This document shows, piece after piece, positions 18,356-27,733 of a stretch of DNA of 64,000 bases. The stretch covers positions 620,001 through 684,000 of the forward strand of contig CAWHNO010000016.1 of NCBI GenBank assembly GCA_963830725.1, given 5' to 3'. Both the position numbers and the translations under genes were made by a program. Each line of letters opens with the position of its first letter. Position 1 is the stretch's first letter. The DNA is from DASSUW01 sp963830725 (GTDB taxonomy: Bacteria > Actinomycetota > Thermoleophilia > Solirubrobacterales > Solirubrobacteraceae). Under the pieces are notes generated by a model that did no database searches, was not told the DNA's origin, and saw nothing but the letters and a program-made list of their open reading frames with translations.

Positions 18356-19294
18356 CGGACCGGCTCCCGAGCGTCCGCTGCCGGCTCGGCGTCGCCGGTG
18401 AGCTGCAGGAACGCCTGCTCGAGGCCGGCGCCCGTGATCTCGATGTCGCGAGCGTCGGGATAGGCGTCGAGCAGGGCGCGGATCGCGGCGTCCGAGTCCG
18501 AGCACGAGAGGATCACGGCTTCGCCGTGGCGATCGGAGGCGACGACGCCCGGAAGCGCGCCGAGCGCGGCGAGATCGGCGTCCGGCAGCGTCGCGCGGAT
18601 GGTGCGCGCGCCGACCATCGCCCGGATCTCTGTCGTCGGCCCGTCGGCGACGATTCTGCCGCGCGCGATCAGCACGGCCCGGTCGGCGAACGCGTCGGCC
18701 TCCTCGAGGTAGTGGGTCGCGAACACGATCGTCTTCCCGCGCGCGGCGAACGCCCGCATCGTCGCCCAGAACGCGCGGCGACCCTCGACGTCCATGCCGA
18801 CGGTCGGCTCATCGAGCACGGCAGCTCGGGGTCGCCCACCAGGGCGACGGCGGCGCGGACGCGCTGCGTCTGCCCACCCGAGAGCCGGTTCGTCCGCTGC
18901 CGGGCGATGTCACCGATCCCGGCGAGCTCGAGCGCCTCGTCCACCGCCAGCGGCGACGGGTACAGCGAAGCCATCATCGTCACCAGCTCACGCACCGAGA
19001 GGTCGCGGATCAGCCCTCCGGTCTGGAGCATCACACCGACCGCGCCGGCCTCGACCGCGGCGGCGGCGCCATCCCGAACACCGACACCGTCCCGGCGTCG
19101 GGCGTCGCCAGCCCGAGGACCATCTCGATCGTCGTCGACTTGCCCGCGCCGTTGGGCCCGAGCAGCGCGACCGTCTCGCCGAGGGCGACCGAGACGTCGA
19201 TCCCGCGCACGGCGTGGATCGTCCCCGCCGCGGAGTGGAACGACTTGCTCAGGCCGCGCAGCGCCACGCCCGCGGCTGATTCGAAGGTCTCCAT
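18352..19294 (-). pseudogene. ABC exporter ATP-binding protein, frameshifted
   Basis: ATG 19294. Walker A is LLGPNGAGKST, the Q-loop region GVMLQTGGLIRDLSV, the signature LSGGQTQRVRAAVAL, and Walker B is cut by a frame break (LDEPTVGMDVEGRRAFW follows in another frame). The His switch is FATHYLEEAD. Frame breaks lie near 19065 and 18820. The C-terminal part after the NBD is an 80-residue extension typical of DrrA-like drug exporters. Heads an operon with the zinc-ribbon ORF and the permease. Confidence 0.8.
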
Positions 19295-19461
19295 CACACG
19301 AGCCCGAGCCGGCGTGTGCGCGTCCTCCCGCAACGCGCGCAGTGGCACGTCTCCACCAGTCGGAGCGGGCGCTCCCACTGCGTCCAGCGATGCCCGAACA
19401 GGAGGCAGAGATCCTCCAGCAGGCCGGCGATGCGCCCAAGTTCTTCGCGGCTCTCGCTCAC
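19294..19461 (-). CDS. Small zinc-ribbon-like protein upstream of the ABC exporter
   Basis: 55 residues from GTG 19461. The stop TGA shares one base with the exporter ATG (TGATG). The pattern LLFGHRWTQWERP then ETCHCARCGRTRTRRLG resembles short GHxW...CxRCG proteins of the DUF1660 kind, where the His and Cys residues would hold a zinc. It begins 9 bases after one copy of the 70-bp element, which supports a real gene. Role unknown. Confidence 0.5.
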   Translation of the reverse strand: MSESREELGRIAGLLEDLCLLFGHRWTQWERPLRLVETCHCARCGRTRTRRLGLV

Positions 19462-19469
19462 GCTGCCGT

Positions 19470-19539
19470 ATGTTGGCGGCGCGACCCGCTCGCGTCGTCA
19501 CCCCGCGAGCGGCTCTTTCGCCTACCGCGCGGGGAGTAG
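19470..19539 (-). promoter_or_regulatory. 70-bp conserved upstream element, copy before the zinc-ribbon/ABC exporter operon
   Basis: On the minus strand: CTAC 19539, GTAG 19525, AAAGAG at the A-rich position, GACGAC 19499, CAT 19472. GTG start at 19461. Its first 28 bases match the copy at 29255 almost exactly (CTACTCCCCGCGCGGTA shared). Confidence 0.65.
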
Positions 19540-19543
19540 AGCC

Positions 19544-21430
19544 TCAGGTCTCGGGCACCGGCAGCGTCGCGACGATGGTGGTCCCGCGGCCCGGAGGGCT
19601 GTCGACGGTCAGCTTGCCGTTCATCGCCGCGGCGCGATCGTGGATCCCGAGCAGGCCCGAGCTGCCGTCGAGGTGCGCGCCGCCGACGCCGTCGTCGCGC
19701 ACCTCGACGCGGAGCGCTCCGTCATCCAGGTGCGCATTGATGTGCGCCCTGCTCGCGCCGGCGTGCTTGACCACGTTCGTGAGCGCCTCGGCGACGATGA
19801 AGTAGGCCGTCGCCTCCAGCGCCGGCGGCAGCCGCTCGTCGGTCACGTCGATCGACACCGGCAGCCGGACGCGCGAGACCAGCGTGTCGATCCCGGCGCG
19901 CAGCCCGCGGCTGAGCGACGCCGGGAGGATGCCGTGCGCGAGGTCCCGCAGCTCTGCGGTGGCGCGCTCGGCGTGCTCGAGCGCTTCGCCGACCAGGCCC
20001 GGCGCCTGTTCGCCGTCGTCGCGCATGGCGCGCCGCGCGAGCTTGAGCGTGATCACGGTGTGGACCAGGCGCTGCTGCGCGCCGTCGTGCAGATCGCGCT
20101 CGATCCGGCGGCGGGTCTCGTCGGCCGTGGCCACGACGCGGGCGCGCGACGCCGCCAGCTCGGCGCGGCTCTGAGCGTTCGCGATCGCCGTCGCGATCAG
20201 CTCGGTGAACTGCGCCATCCGCTCCTCGGTGTCGGCCGAGAGCGCGTCGGTCCGCTTCCACCCGGCCGCCATCACCCCCCACAGGCGACCCTCGACGACG
20301 ACCGGTGCGGCGACGCCCGACTGGATGCCGTACTCGCGTACGGACGCGGCGACCCGCCCCGAGGCGCCCTCATAGGTGTCGATCCGGGTCGACCGGCCGG
20401 TGCGGAGCACGGCTGCGGTGACGCTGTCTCCGTCGGGCGTGATGCGCTCGCCGGCCGGGGCCTCGACGCCGCCCGGGTCGCGGCCCGCGACGGCAGTGGC
20501 CGTACCGTCCGGCTCGTAGCGCAGGAGCCGCGTGGTGTCCGCCCCGAGCAGCCGGTGCACCTCCAGGGCGACGGCGTCGAACAGCTCGGACGCCGGCGCT
20601 CGGCGGGCGACCAGCGTCGCCACGCGCCGCAGCGCCGCCTGCTCGTCCGCGAGCTGACGCAGCTCGTCGCGGCTCGCCTCCAGCGAGCCGCCCATCGTGT
20701 TGAACGACCGCTCGAGCTCGCCGATCTCCCCGTGCCGGTCTCGGGCATCCGGGTGGCGAGGTCGCCGCCGTCGAGCCGGCCCGCCATCGCTGCCGCACGG
20801 CGAACCGGGATCGCGACCGCGCGCGTCACATAACCGCCGAACAGCGCGATCAGCAGCACCGAGCCGGCCAGGCCGGCGGCCGCCGCGACGATCGCCCACC
20901 GCGCGTCGTCATCGGCGCGATCCTCGCGTTCCGCGAACAGGCGGCGTTCGGCCGTCACGAAACGATCGAAGAGCCCGCGGATCGCGTCCACCCGCTGCCT
21001 GCCCTCCTCCACCGACGCGGCGCTGGTCGCCGCCGGGTCCCTGCGACGCACTGCCTCCACCAGCGGAACGGAGTAGTCGCGCACATACGAGTCGACGGCT
21101 GCGGCGATCCGCCGCGCGCCACCGTCCTGCGCGGGGATCACGGCGAGGCGGTTGAGCTCGCGGATCGCGGCTGGGTAGGCCGCCCGGGCCGCCCGCCACG
21201 GCTCGAGGAAGCGCGCGTCGCGGGTGCTCGCGTATCCGCGCTGCCCCGTCTCGGATCGAGGACGAGTCGCTCGAGCCCGTTGGCCGCCGCGATCACCTCC
21301 TGCGAATGCGTCGCCAGCTCCGCCGAGTCGCGCTCCTCCTCGATCGCGCGCACGAGGATGGCGAACGCGGTGCCGACGAGGATCGCGAGCAAGCCGCTCG
21401 CGACGATCGTCCGAACGCCAGCCCACCTCT
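19544..21430 (-). pseudogene. Sensor histidine kinase with CHASE3-like, HAMP and GAF domains, frameshifted
   Basis: Start unclear near 21430. Helix RTIVASGLLAILVGTAFAIL, then an extracellular CHASE3-like helical domain (ETGQRGYASTRDARFLEPW), helix VAAAAGLAGSVLLIALFGGY, a HAMP segment (IPVRRAAAMAGRLDGGDLAT), a GAF domain and a HisKA_3/HATPase core (RRIERDLHDGAQQRLVHTVI; ALTNVVKHAGAS; SGLLGIHDRAAAM). Frame breaks near 21255 and 20745. The core is strikingly like the kinase at 27734-29221. No regulator gene is adjacent; it precedes the ABC exporter operon on the same strand. Confidence 0.8.
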
Positions 21431-21454
21431 CACATGACGAGGCTACCGCCGCGG

Positions 21455-21522
21455 CTACGGCCCCGAGTGAGCGCAAGATCCGCCTCGCGGCCGACGACAG
21501 GCGCGCGCCTGCAGAGGAGAAT
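21455..21522 (+). promoter_or_regulatory. 70-bp conserved upstream element, copy before the HAD mutase/GH65 genes
   Basis: CTAC 21455, N8 (not 10), GTGA 21467, CAAGAT at the A-rich position, N22, GACGAC 21493, N21, AAT 21520. The palindromic arm is the weakest of the set. Confidence 0.5.
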
Positions 21523-21531
21523 CCTCCAACA

Positions 21532-22266
21532 CATTCGCTGCCGCAGAGCATCCGAGCTTGCCTTTTCGACATGGACGGCGTGCTCACCGAGACGGCGACC
21601 GTCCACGCTGCCGCCTGGAAGGAGACGTTCGACGACTACCTGCACCGGCGCGCCGACCGGGCGGGCGAGCCGTTTCATCCCTTCGATGCCGACGACTACG
21701 ACGAGTACGTGGACGGGAGACCGCGTGCGGACGGCGTGCGCGCCTTCCTCTCCTCGCGCGGGATCGCGCTGCCGGAGGGCGCTGCTACGGACCCGCCGAG
21801 CGCACAAACCATCGAAGGGCTGGCCAACCGCAAGAACCAGATCCTGCTGCGGCGGATCCGCGAGCACGGCGTCGAGGCCTACCCGGGCTCGGTGCGCTTC
21901 CTGCATGGGGTACGCGGCGCCGGGCTGCGCACGGCCGTGGTGTCCTCGAGCGCGACTGCCGGCAGGTGCTCGAGGCAGCCGGGATCGCGGACCTGTTCGA
22001 CGCCCGGGTCGACGGCCTGACGATCGAGCGCGAGCATCTCGCCGGCAAGCCGGCGCCCGACAGCTTCCTGGCGGCCGCGCGCGAGCTCGGCACCGAGCCC
22101 GCGGCCGCCGCCGTGTCGAGGACGCGCTCGCCGGCGTGGCCGCGGACGCGCCGGCCGCTTCGGCTTCGTGGTCGGCGTCGACCGGGCCGGTCAGGCGGCC
22201 GCGCTGCGCCGCCATGGTGCCGACGTGGTCGTGCCCGATCTCGCGGACCTGCTGGCGCGCGCGTGA
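21532..22266 (+). pseudogene. Beta-phosphoglucomutase-like HAD hydrolase, frameshifted
   Basis: HAD motif I is IRACLFDMDGVLTETATVHA with the nucleophile Asp; motif II is in RTAVVSSSA; motif III region GKPAPDSFLAAARELG; motif IV EDALAGVAA in a third frame; the end is GADVVVPDLADLLARA. Frame breaks near 21960, 22110 and 22150. No ATG, GTG or TTG is in frame near the expected start just after the conserved element, probably another sequence error. It isomerises beta-glucose-1-phosphate to glucose-6-phosphate, the step after the GH65 phosphorylase encoded next. Confidence 0.75.
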
Positions 22267-24624
22267 TCGACCACCACGCCTATCCGGCCGAGTCGTGGGC
22301 GGTGCGTGAGACCGCGCTGTGATCTCGACGTGCTGGGGCAGGCCGAGTCGGTGTTCGCGCTCGCCAACGGGCATCTCGGTTTGCGCGGCAATCTCGACGA
22401 GGGCGAGCCGCGGGCGCTGAGCGGGACCTATCTGAACGGCTTCTACGAGTCGCATCCGATCGGCTACGGAGAGCGCGGCTTCGGGTTCCCCGAGGACGGC
22501 CACGGTCGTCAACGTCACGGACGGCAAGCTGATCCGGCTGCTGGTGGAGGACGAGCCGCTCGATGTGCACCGCGGCCGGCTGCACAGCCACGAACGCGTG
22601 CTCGACCTGCGCACGGGCGTGCTCGAGCGCACGCTTCGCTGGAGCTCCGCGGCCGGGCGCATCGTCCGGGTCACCAGCCGGCGGCTGGTCTCGTTCCGCG
22701 ACCGCAGCGTGGCGGCGATCTGCTACGAGGTGGAGGCGCTCGACGAGCCGCTGCGGGTGGCGCTGCAGTCGAACCTGCTCGCCAACCAGCAGACATCGCC
22801 GGCGACGGCGACCCGCGCAGCGGCGCCGAGCTGGGCGACGTGCTGGAAAGCCGGCTGTCGGTCCACGACGGCCTGTCGGTGGTGCTGGCCCACACCACCC
22901 GCCGCAGCGGGCTGTCGCTGGCCGCCGGCATGGATCACGTGCTCGACGCGGAAGGCACGCCGCTGACGCGGGTCGAGAGCGAGTCCGACCTCGGGCGGGT
23001 CACGATCTCGGCCGAGCTGAGCCCCGGCCGGCCGCTGCGCCTGGTCAAGCTGCTGGCCTATCACTGGTCCTCGCAGCAGTCGATCGAGTGGCTGCGCGAT
23101 CAGGTCGACGCCAGCCTCGAGAACGCGCTCGCCGAGGGCTTCGACGGCCTCGCGGCGGCCCAGCGCAGCTATCTCGACCGCTTCTGGTCTGTCGCCGACG
23201 TGGAGCTCGACGGCGATCTCGAGATCCAGCAAGCGCTGCGGTTCGCGCTCTTCCAGCTGCTGCAGGCGTCCGCCCGCGCCGAGACCCGCGCGATCCCGGC
23301 CAAGGGGCTGACCGGCCCCGGGTACGACGGGCACGCGTTCTGGGACACCGAAAGCTTCGTGCTGCCGATTCTCACCTACAGCGCCCCGCAGCTCGCGCGC
23401 AGCGCGCTCGCCTGGCGGCACGCGACGCTCGACCTGGCGCGCGAGCGCGCGCGGCAGCTGGGGCTGCGCGGAGCGGCGTTCCCGTGGCGGACGATCCACG
23501 GCGAGGAATGCTCGGGATACTGGCCGGCCGGCGCCGCCGCCGTCCACGTCAACGCCGACGTGGCCGACGCGGTCCGTCGCTACGTGCTCGCCACCGGCGA
23601 CGAGGACTTCGAGCGCGACATGGGCGTCGAGCTGCTGGTCGAGACCGCACGGCTGTGGGCGAGCCTCGGCCACTTCGACGTCCAGCGGCGCTTCCGGATC
23701 GACGGCGTCACCGGCCCCGATGAGTACTCGGCCCTGGTCGACAACAACGTCTACACCAACCTGATGGCCCAGGCGAACCTGCGCGCCGCCGCCGAGGCCG
23801 CGGACCGCCATCCCGGGACCGCCCGCGCGCTCGGCGTGACGGACGCCGAGACCGCCACCTGGCGCGCCGCCGCCGAGCACATGCACGTGCCCTACGACGA
23901 GCAGCTCGGCGTCCACCCCCAGGATCAGGACTTCACCACGCACGAGCGCTGGGACTTCGACGCCACGCCGCCGGACCAGTACCCGCTGTTGCTGCACCGC
24001 CCCTACTTCGAGCTGTACCGCAAGCAGGTGGTCAAGCAGGCCGACCTCGTCCTGGCGCTGTACGCGCGCGGCGACGCCTTCACCGCCGAGCAGAAGCGGC
24101 GCGACTTCGACTACTACGAGCAGCTGACGGTCCGCGACTCATCGCTGTCCGCATGCGTGCAGGCGATCGTCGCGGCCGAGGTCGGCCATCTCGACCTCGC
24201 CTACGACTACCTCGCCGAGGCCGCGCTCTTGGACCTCGACGACCTCGAGCACAACGTGGTCGACGGCGTGCACATCGCGTCGCTCGGCGGCGCGCTGGTC
24301 GCCGCGATCGCCGGCCTCGGCGGCGTGCGCGACCACGGCGCCGAGCTGAGCTTCGCCCCCCGTCTGCCGCGCGGCCTCACCAGGCTCGCCTTCTCCGTCA
24401 CCTTCCGCGGGCGCCGCCTCCGGGTCGAGGTCACGCCGCAAGCCGCGTCCTACTCACTGCACGAGGGGGAGCTGCAGATCTCGCACTGGGGCGATCGAAT
24501 CGACGTCGCCGCCGGCGCTCCGGTCACCCGGCCGATCCCGTCGGCCCCCGGCCTGCCCGCCCCCGCCCAGCCCGCCGGCCGAGCGCCCGCGCGGCGGCGC
24601 TCCGGCCTACCGCGCGCGAAGTAG
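22263..24624 (+). pseudogene. GH65 glycoside phosphorylase (maltose/trehalose/kojibiose type), frameshifted N-terminus
   Basis: GTG 22263 overlaps the mutase stop. Breaks near 22320, 22500 and 22800; everything from 22830 to the stop at 24624 is intact. Recognised by ESVFALANGHLGLRGNLDEG, LNGFYE, GYDGHAFWDTESFVLPIL, the catalytic loop RIDGVTGPDEYSALVDNNVY (general acid Glu), KQADLVLALY and the C-terminal beta-sandwich (LPRGLTRLAFSVTFRGRRL). About 785 residues, the family's usual length. Cleaves an alpha-glucosyl disaccharide with phosphate to glucose and beta-glucose-1-phosphate. The exact disaccharide cannot be told from sequence alone. Confidence 0.85.
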
Positions 24625-24676
24625 ACGGAAGACCGTCCCGTAGGCCGACGACAGCCGCGGCGCGGGCGACCAGCAT
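24607..24676 (+). promoter_or_regulatory. 70-bp conserved upstream element, copy before the sugar-binding protein
   Basis: CTAC 24607, GTAG 24621, GAAGAC at the A-rich position, GACGAC 24647, CAT 24674. The TAG of GTAG is the stop codon of the GH65 gene, so the element begins inside that gene's last codons. Confidence 0.65.
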
Positions 24677-24684
24677 CCGACGGC

Positions 24685-25947
24685 ATCGGAGAGCCGATCT
24701 CATCTTCCCGGCTTCTCGCCGCACTCGCCGCCACGGCAGTTGCCCTCGCCGCGCTCGTGCTTGCGGGTTGCGGCTCCGGCGGCTCCGGCGGGCCCACCAC
24801 GCTGAACCTGTGGGTGTTCCAGGAGCCGTCGGGCTCCTTCACCGACGCCGCGAGGCGCTGCAGCGAGCAATCGGGCGGGCGCTACCGAATCGTCCTCAAC
24901 CCTCTGTCGAACAACGCCGATCAGCAGCGGCAGACGCTCGTGCGGCTGCTGGCGGCGAAGTCCTCGACCATCGACATCGCCGGCATGGACGTCGTGTGGA
25001 CGGCGGAGTTCGCGTCGGCCGCCTGGATCAAGCCGTGGCCGGAGCGCTTCGCGGAGCCGGTCCGGAGGGGGACGCTCGGCGGTCCGCTGAAGACGGCGAC
25101 CTATCAGGGGCGGCTGTGGGCGGCGCCGGCGAATACCAACACGCAGCTGCTGTGGTACCGCAAGGACCTCGTCCACAAGCCGGCGCGCACGTGGGACGGT
25201 CTGATCGCGCAGGCGTCCAAGCTGCCGAAGGCCGGGCGGATCGAGATCCAGGGCGCGCAGTACGAGGGCGTCGTGGTCTGGTTCAACTCGCTCGTGCAGT
25301 CGGCGGGCGGCACGATCGTCGAGGGCGACAGGGTGACGCTCGGCGCGGCCGGGCTCACGGCGGCGGGGATCATGAAGCGCCTGGCCACCTCGCCGGCCGG
25401 CGACCCGTCGATCAGCGCGCAGATGGAGGACCAGAACCGGCTCGCCTTCGAGCAGGGCGAGGCCGCATTCGAGGTCAACTACCCCTTCGTCTACCCGAGC
25501 GCACGCCAGAACGTCCCCGCGATCTTCAAGGAGATGGCGTGGCGGCCGTATCCCCAGGTCGAGGCAGGGAGGCCGGCGAAGGCGCCGGTCGGCGGCATCA
25601 ACTGGGGCGTCGGCGCCTACACCAAGCACCCGGTCGAGGCGTTCGAGGCGGCCGGATGCCTGCGCAACGCCCAGAACCAGCGCGAGGCGGCGATCAAGGG
25701 CGGGCTGCCGCCGACGCTCTCGCGGCTGTACGACGAGCCCAGCCTGCGGAAGTCGTACCCGTTCGCCGATCTGATCCGCCGGCAGGTCGAGTCCGGTGCG
25801 GTGCGCCCGCAGACGCCGGCCTACGAGGACGTCTCGCTGGCGATCGCCACGAGCGTGTCGCCGCCGTCGGGCATCGCGCTGAACGGCTTCGTCCCGAGCC
25901 TGCGCGCCAAGCTCCGGGACGCGCTCGAGTCCAAGGGCCTGTTCTGA
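24685..25947 (+). CDS. Extracellular sugar-binding lipoprotein of an ABC importer
   Basis: The signal peptide and lipobox are clear (LAALVLAGCGS), then TLNLWVFQEPSGSF, a family 1 solute-binding fold (about 395 residues after the Cys, normal). It contains NPLSNNADQQRQTLVRLLA, ANTNTQLLWYRKDLV and VGGINWGVGAYTKHP. No standard start codon is in frame upstream of the signal. ATC 24685 lies at the spacing seen for starts after the other elements, and ATC 24697 follows a GGAGAG site; one of these may be a miscalled ATG. Partner of the two permeases that follow and of the GH65 enzyme: an alpha-glucoside uptake system. Confidence 0.8.
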   Translation: MGEPISSSRLLAALAATAVALAALVLAGCGSGGSGGPTTLNLWVFQEPSGSFTDAARRCSEQSGGRYRIVLNPLSNNADQQRQTLVRLLAAKSSTIDIAGMDVVWTAEFASAAWIKPWPERFAEPVRRGTLGGPLKTATYQGRLWAAPANTNTQLLWYRKDLVHKPARTWDGLIAQASKLPKAGRIEIQGAQYEGVVVWFNSLVQSAGGTIVEGDRVTLGAAGLTAAGIMKRLATSPAGDPSISAQMEDQNRLAFEQGEAAFEVNYPFVYPSARQNVPAIFKEMAWRPYPQVEAGRPAKAPVGGINWGVGAYTKHPVEAFEAAGCLRNAQNQREAAIKGGLPPTLSRLYDEPSLRKSYPFADLIRRQVESGAVRPQTPAYEDVSLAIATSVSPPSGIALNGFVPSLRAKLRDALESKGLF

Positions 25948-26894
25948 TGGCTCGCGTTGCGCTCCCCGGCCTGAGACCGCGCACCCGGGTCCGGCGCCGG
26001 GCCCTGAGCGGGCGCGCCCGCGACGAGCGGCGCCTGGGGTGGCTGCTGTGCGCGCCCGCCGCGTTCGTGATGCTGGCCGTGACCGCGTACCCGATGGGGT
26101 ACGCGGTCTACCTGTCGCTGCTGCGCGCGGACCTGCGCTTCCCGCAGGACCACGCCTGGGTCGGGCTCGACAACTACATCACCGTGCTCACCGCCGGCGT
26201 GTGGTGGCGCGACGTCTTCCACACGGTCCTCATCACCGGAGCGTCGGTGACGATCGAGCTCGTGCTGGGGATGCTGCTCGCGCTCGTGATGTACCGCACG
26301 ATCTTCGGGCGCGGGCTGGTGCGGACGTCGGCGCTCGTGCCGTACGGGATCATCACGGTGGTCGCCGCGTTCGCGTGGCGGTTCGCGTGGTCGTCGGCCG
26401 AGGGCGGCTTCGTGCCGAAGCTGTTCGGCTGGTCGTTCGACCCGACGGCGACCACCGAGCCGTTCTGGAACTACGTGGTCGTCGTCCTCACCGAGGTGTG
26501 GAAGACCACGCCGTTCATGGCGCTGCTGCTGCTGGCCGGCCTGACGCTGGTCCCCGGCGAGCTGCAGGAGGCGGCGAAGGTCGACGGCGCAACCGCCTGG
26601 CAGCGGTTCTGGCGGATCACGATCCCGCTGATGAAGCCCGCGCTCCTCGTCGCGCTGCTGTTCCGCACGCTCGACGCCTTCCGGATCTTCGACTCCGTCT
26701 ACATCATCTCCGCCGGCAACAACCCGAACGTCGAGACGGTCTCGGTGCTCGACTACAACGAGCTGCTCGTCCGGCTGAATCTCGGCGTCGGCTCGGCGAT
26801 CTCGGTCCTGATCTTCCTCTGCGTCGTGGTGATCGCGTTCGTGTTCGTCAAGGGACTGGGCACGTCGTTGGCCCAGCAGCGAGGGGAGAACTGA
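25947..26894 (+). CDS. ABC sugar importer permease, MalF/UgpA type
   Basis: 315 residues; ATG 25947 shares a base with the previous stop. Six helices and the EAA loop VPGELQEAAKVDGATAWQRF followed by TIPLMKPALLVALLFR. Starts WLLCAPAAFVMLAVTAYPMG. Passes the sugar delivered by the binding protein through the membrane with the partner permease. No ATPase gene is in the cluster, so a shared MsmK/MalK-type ATPase encoded elsewhere is implied. Confidence 0.92.
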   Translation: MARVALPGLRPRTRVRRRALSGRARDERRLGWLLCAPAAFVMLAVTAYPMGYAVYLSLLRADLRFPQDHAWVGLDNYITVLTAGVWWRDVFHTVLITGASVTIELVLGMLLALVMYRTIFGRGLVRTSALVPYGIITVVAAFAWRFAWSSAEGGFVPKLFGWSFDPTATTEPFWNYVVVVLTEVWKTTPFMALLLLAGLTLVPGELQEAAKVDGATAWQRFWRITIPLMKPALLVALLFRTLDAFRIFDSVYIISAGNNPNVETVSVLDYNELLVRLNLGVGSAISVLIFLCVVVIAFVFVKGLGTSLAQQRGEN

Positions 26895-26895
26895 C

Positions 26896-27720
26896 GTGAT
26901 GCGCCGGCACGTCTTCGGCTGGGGCACCGCGAACGTCGTCGTGCTCGTGGTGTCGCTGTTCCCGGTCTTCTGGCTGCTGATGCTGTCGCTCAAGACGCCG
27001 GCCACGATCGGCGACGGCCGGCTGATCCCGGCGTCCTGGTCGCTCGAGAACTACAAGGGCATCTTCGAGCAGTCCATCTTCACCCGCGCCCTGGTCAACT
27101 CGATCGGGATCGGGCTGATCTCGACGGTCATCGCGGTCACCCTCGCCACGATGGCGGCCTACGCGATCGCCCGCCTCGACTTCCCCGGCAAGCGCGCGCT
27201 CCTCACCATCGCGCTGGCCATCGTCATGTTCCCGCCGATCTCGATCGTCGGTCCGCTGTTCGACATGTGGCGCGACCTCGGCCTCTTCAACACCTGGCCC
27301 GGCTTGATCATCCCCTACATGACGTTCACGCTGCCGCTGGCGATCTACATCCTCTCCGCCTTCTTCCGCGAGATCCCTCCCGAGCTCGAGGAGGCCGCGG
27401 AGATCGATGGCGCCAAGCCGTTCCAGGCGCTGGTGCGCGTCATCCTCCCGCTCGCCGCACCCGGCGTGTTCACCACTCTGATCCTCGTCTTCATCTTCGC
27501 GTGGAACGACTTCGTCTTCGCCTTCGCGTTGACCGCCACCTCCAAGGCGCAGACCGTGCCCGCTGCGATCGCCCTCTTCCCGGGCGCGTCCCAGTTCACC
27601 CAGCCCACCGGCTCGATCGCCGCCGCCGCGATCGTCGTCACCGTCCCCATCGTCGTGACGGTGATGTTCTTCCAGCGCCGGATCGTCGCCGGGCTCACCG
27701 CCGGCGCCGTGAAGGGCTGA
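26896..27720 (+). CDS. ABC sugar importer permease, MalG/UgpE type
   Basis: 274 residues from GTG 26896 (an ATG follows as codon 2). Six helices. The EAA loop is IPPELEEAAEIDGAKPFQAL with RVILPLAAPGVFTTLILVF. The C-terminus VTVMFFQRRIVAGLTAGAVKG is the usual MalG ending that contacts the ATPase. One base separates it from the previous stop. Last gene of the importer operon; the gene after it is on the other strand. Confidence 0.93.
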   Translation: MMRRHVFGWGTANVVVLVVSLFPVFWLLMLSLKTPATIGDGRLIPASWSLENYKGIFEQSIFTRALVNSIGIGLISTVIAVTLATMAAYAIARLDFPGKRALLTIALAIVMFPPISIVGPLFDMWRDLGLFNTWPGLIIPYMTFTLPLAIYILSAFFREIPPELEEAAEIDGAKPFQALVRVILPLAAPGVFTTLILVFIFAWNDFVFAFALTATSKAQTVPAAIALFPGASQFTQPTGSIAAAAIVVTVPIVVTVMFFQRRIVAGLTAGAVKG

Positions 27721-27733
27721 GCTGCGAGACCGT

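Noticed and set aside
19522..19539. The plus-strand word CGGGGAGTAG recalls the 5-prime box of the yybP-ykoY manganese riboswitch
   Set aside because: The rest of that riboswitch is missing, other copies lack GGGGAGTAG, and the aligned element is on the other strand.
24153..26894. A 913-codon open frame running through the binding protein and into the permease
   Set aside because: Its first 600 codons are an Arg-rich shadow of real genes in other frames; only the permease part is real.
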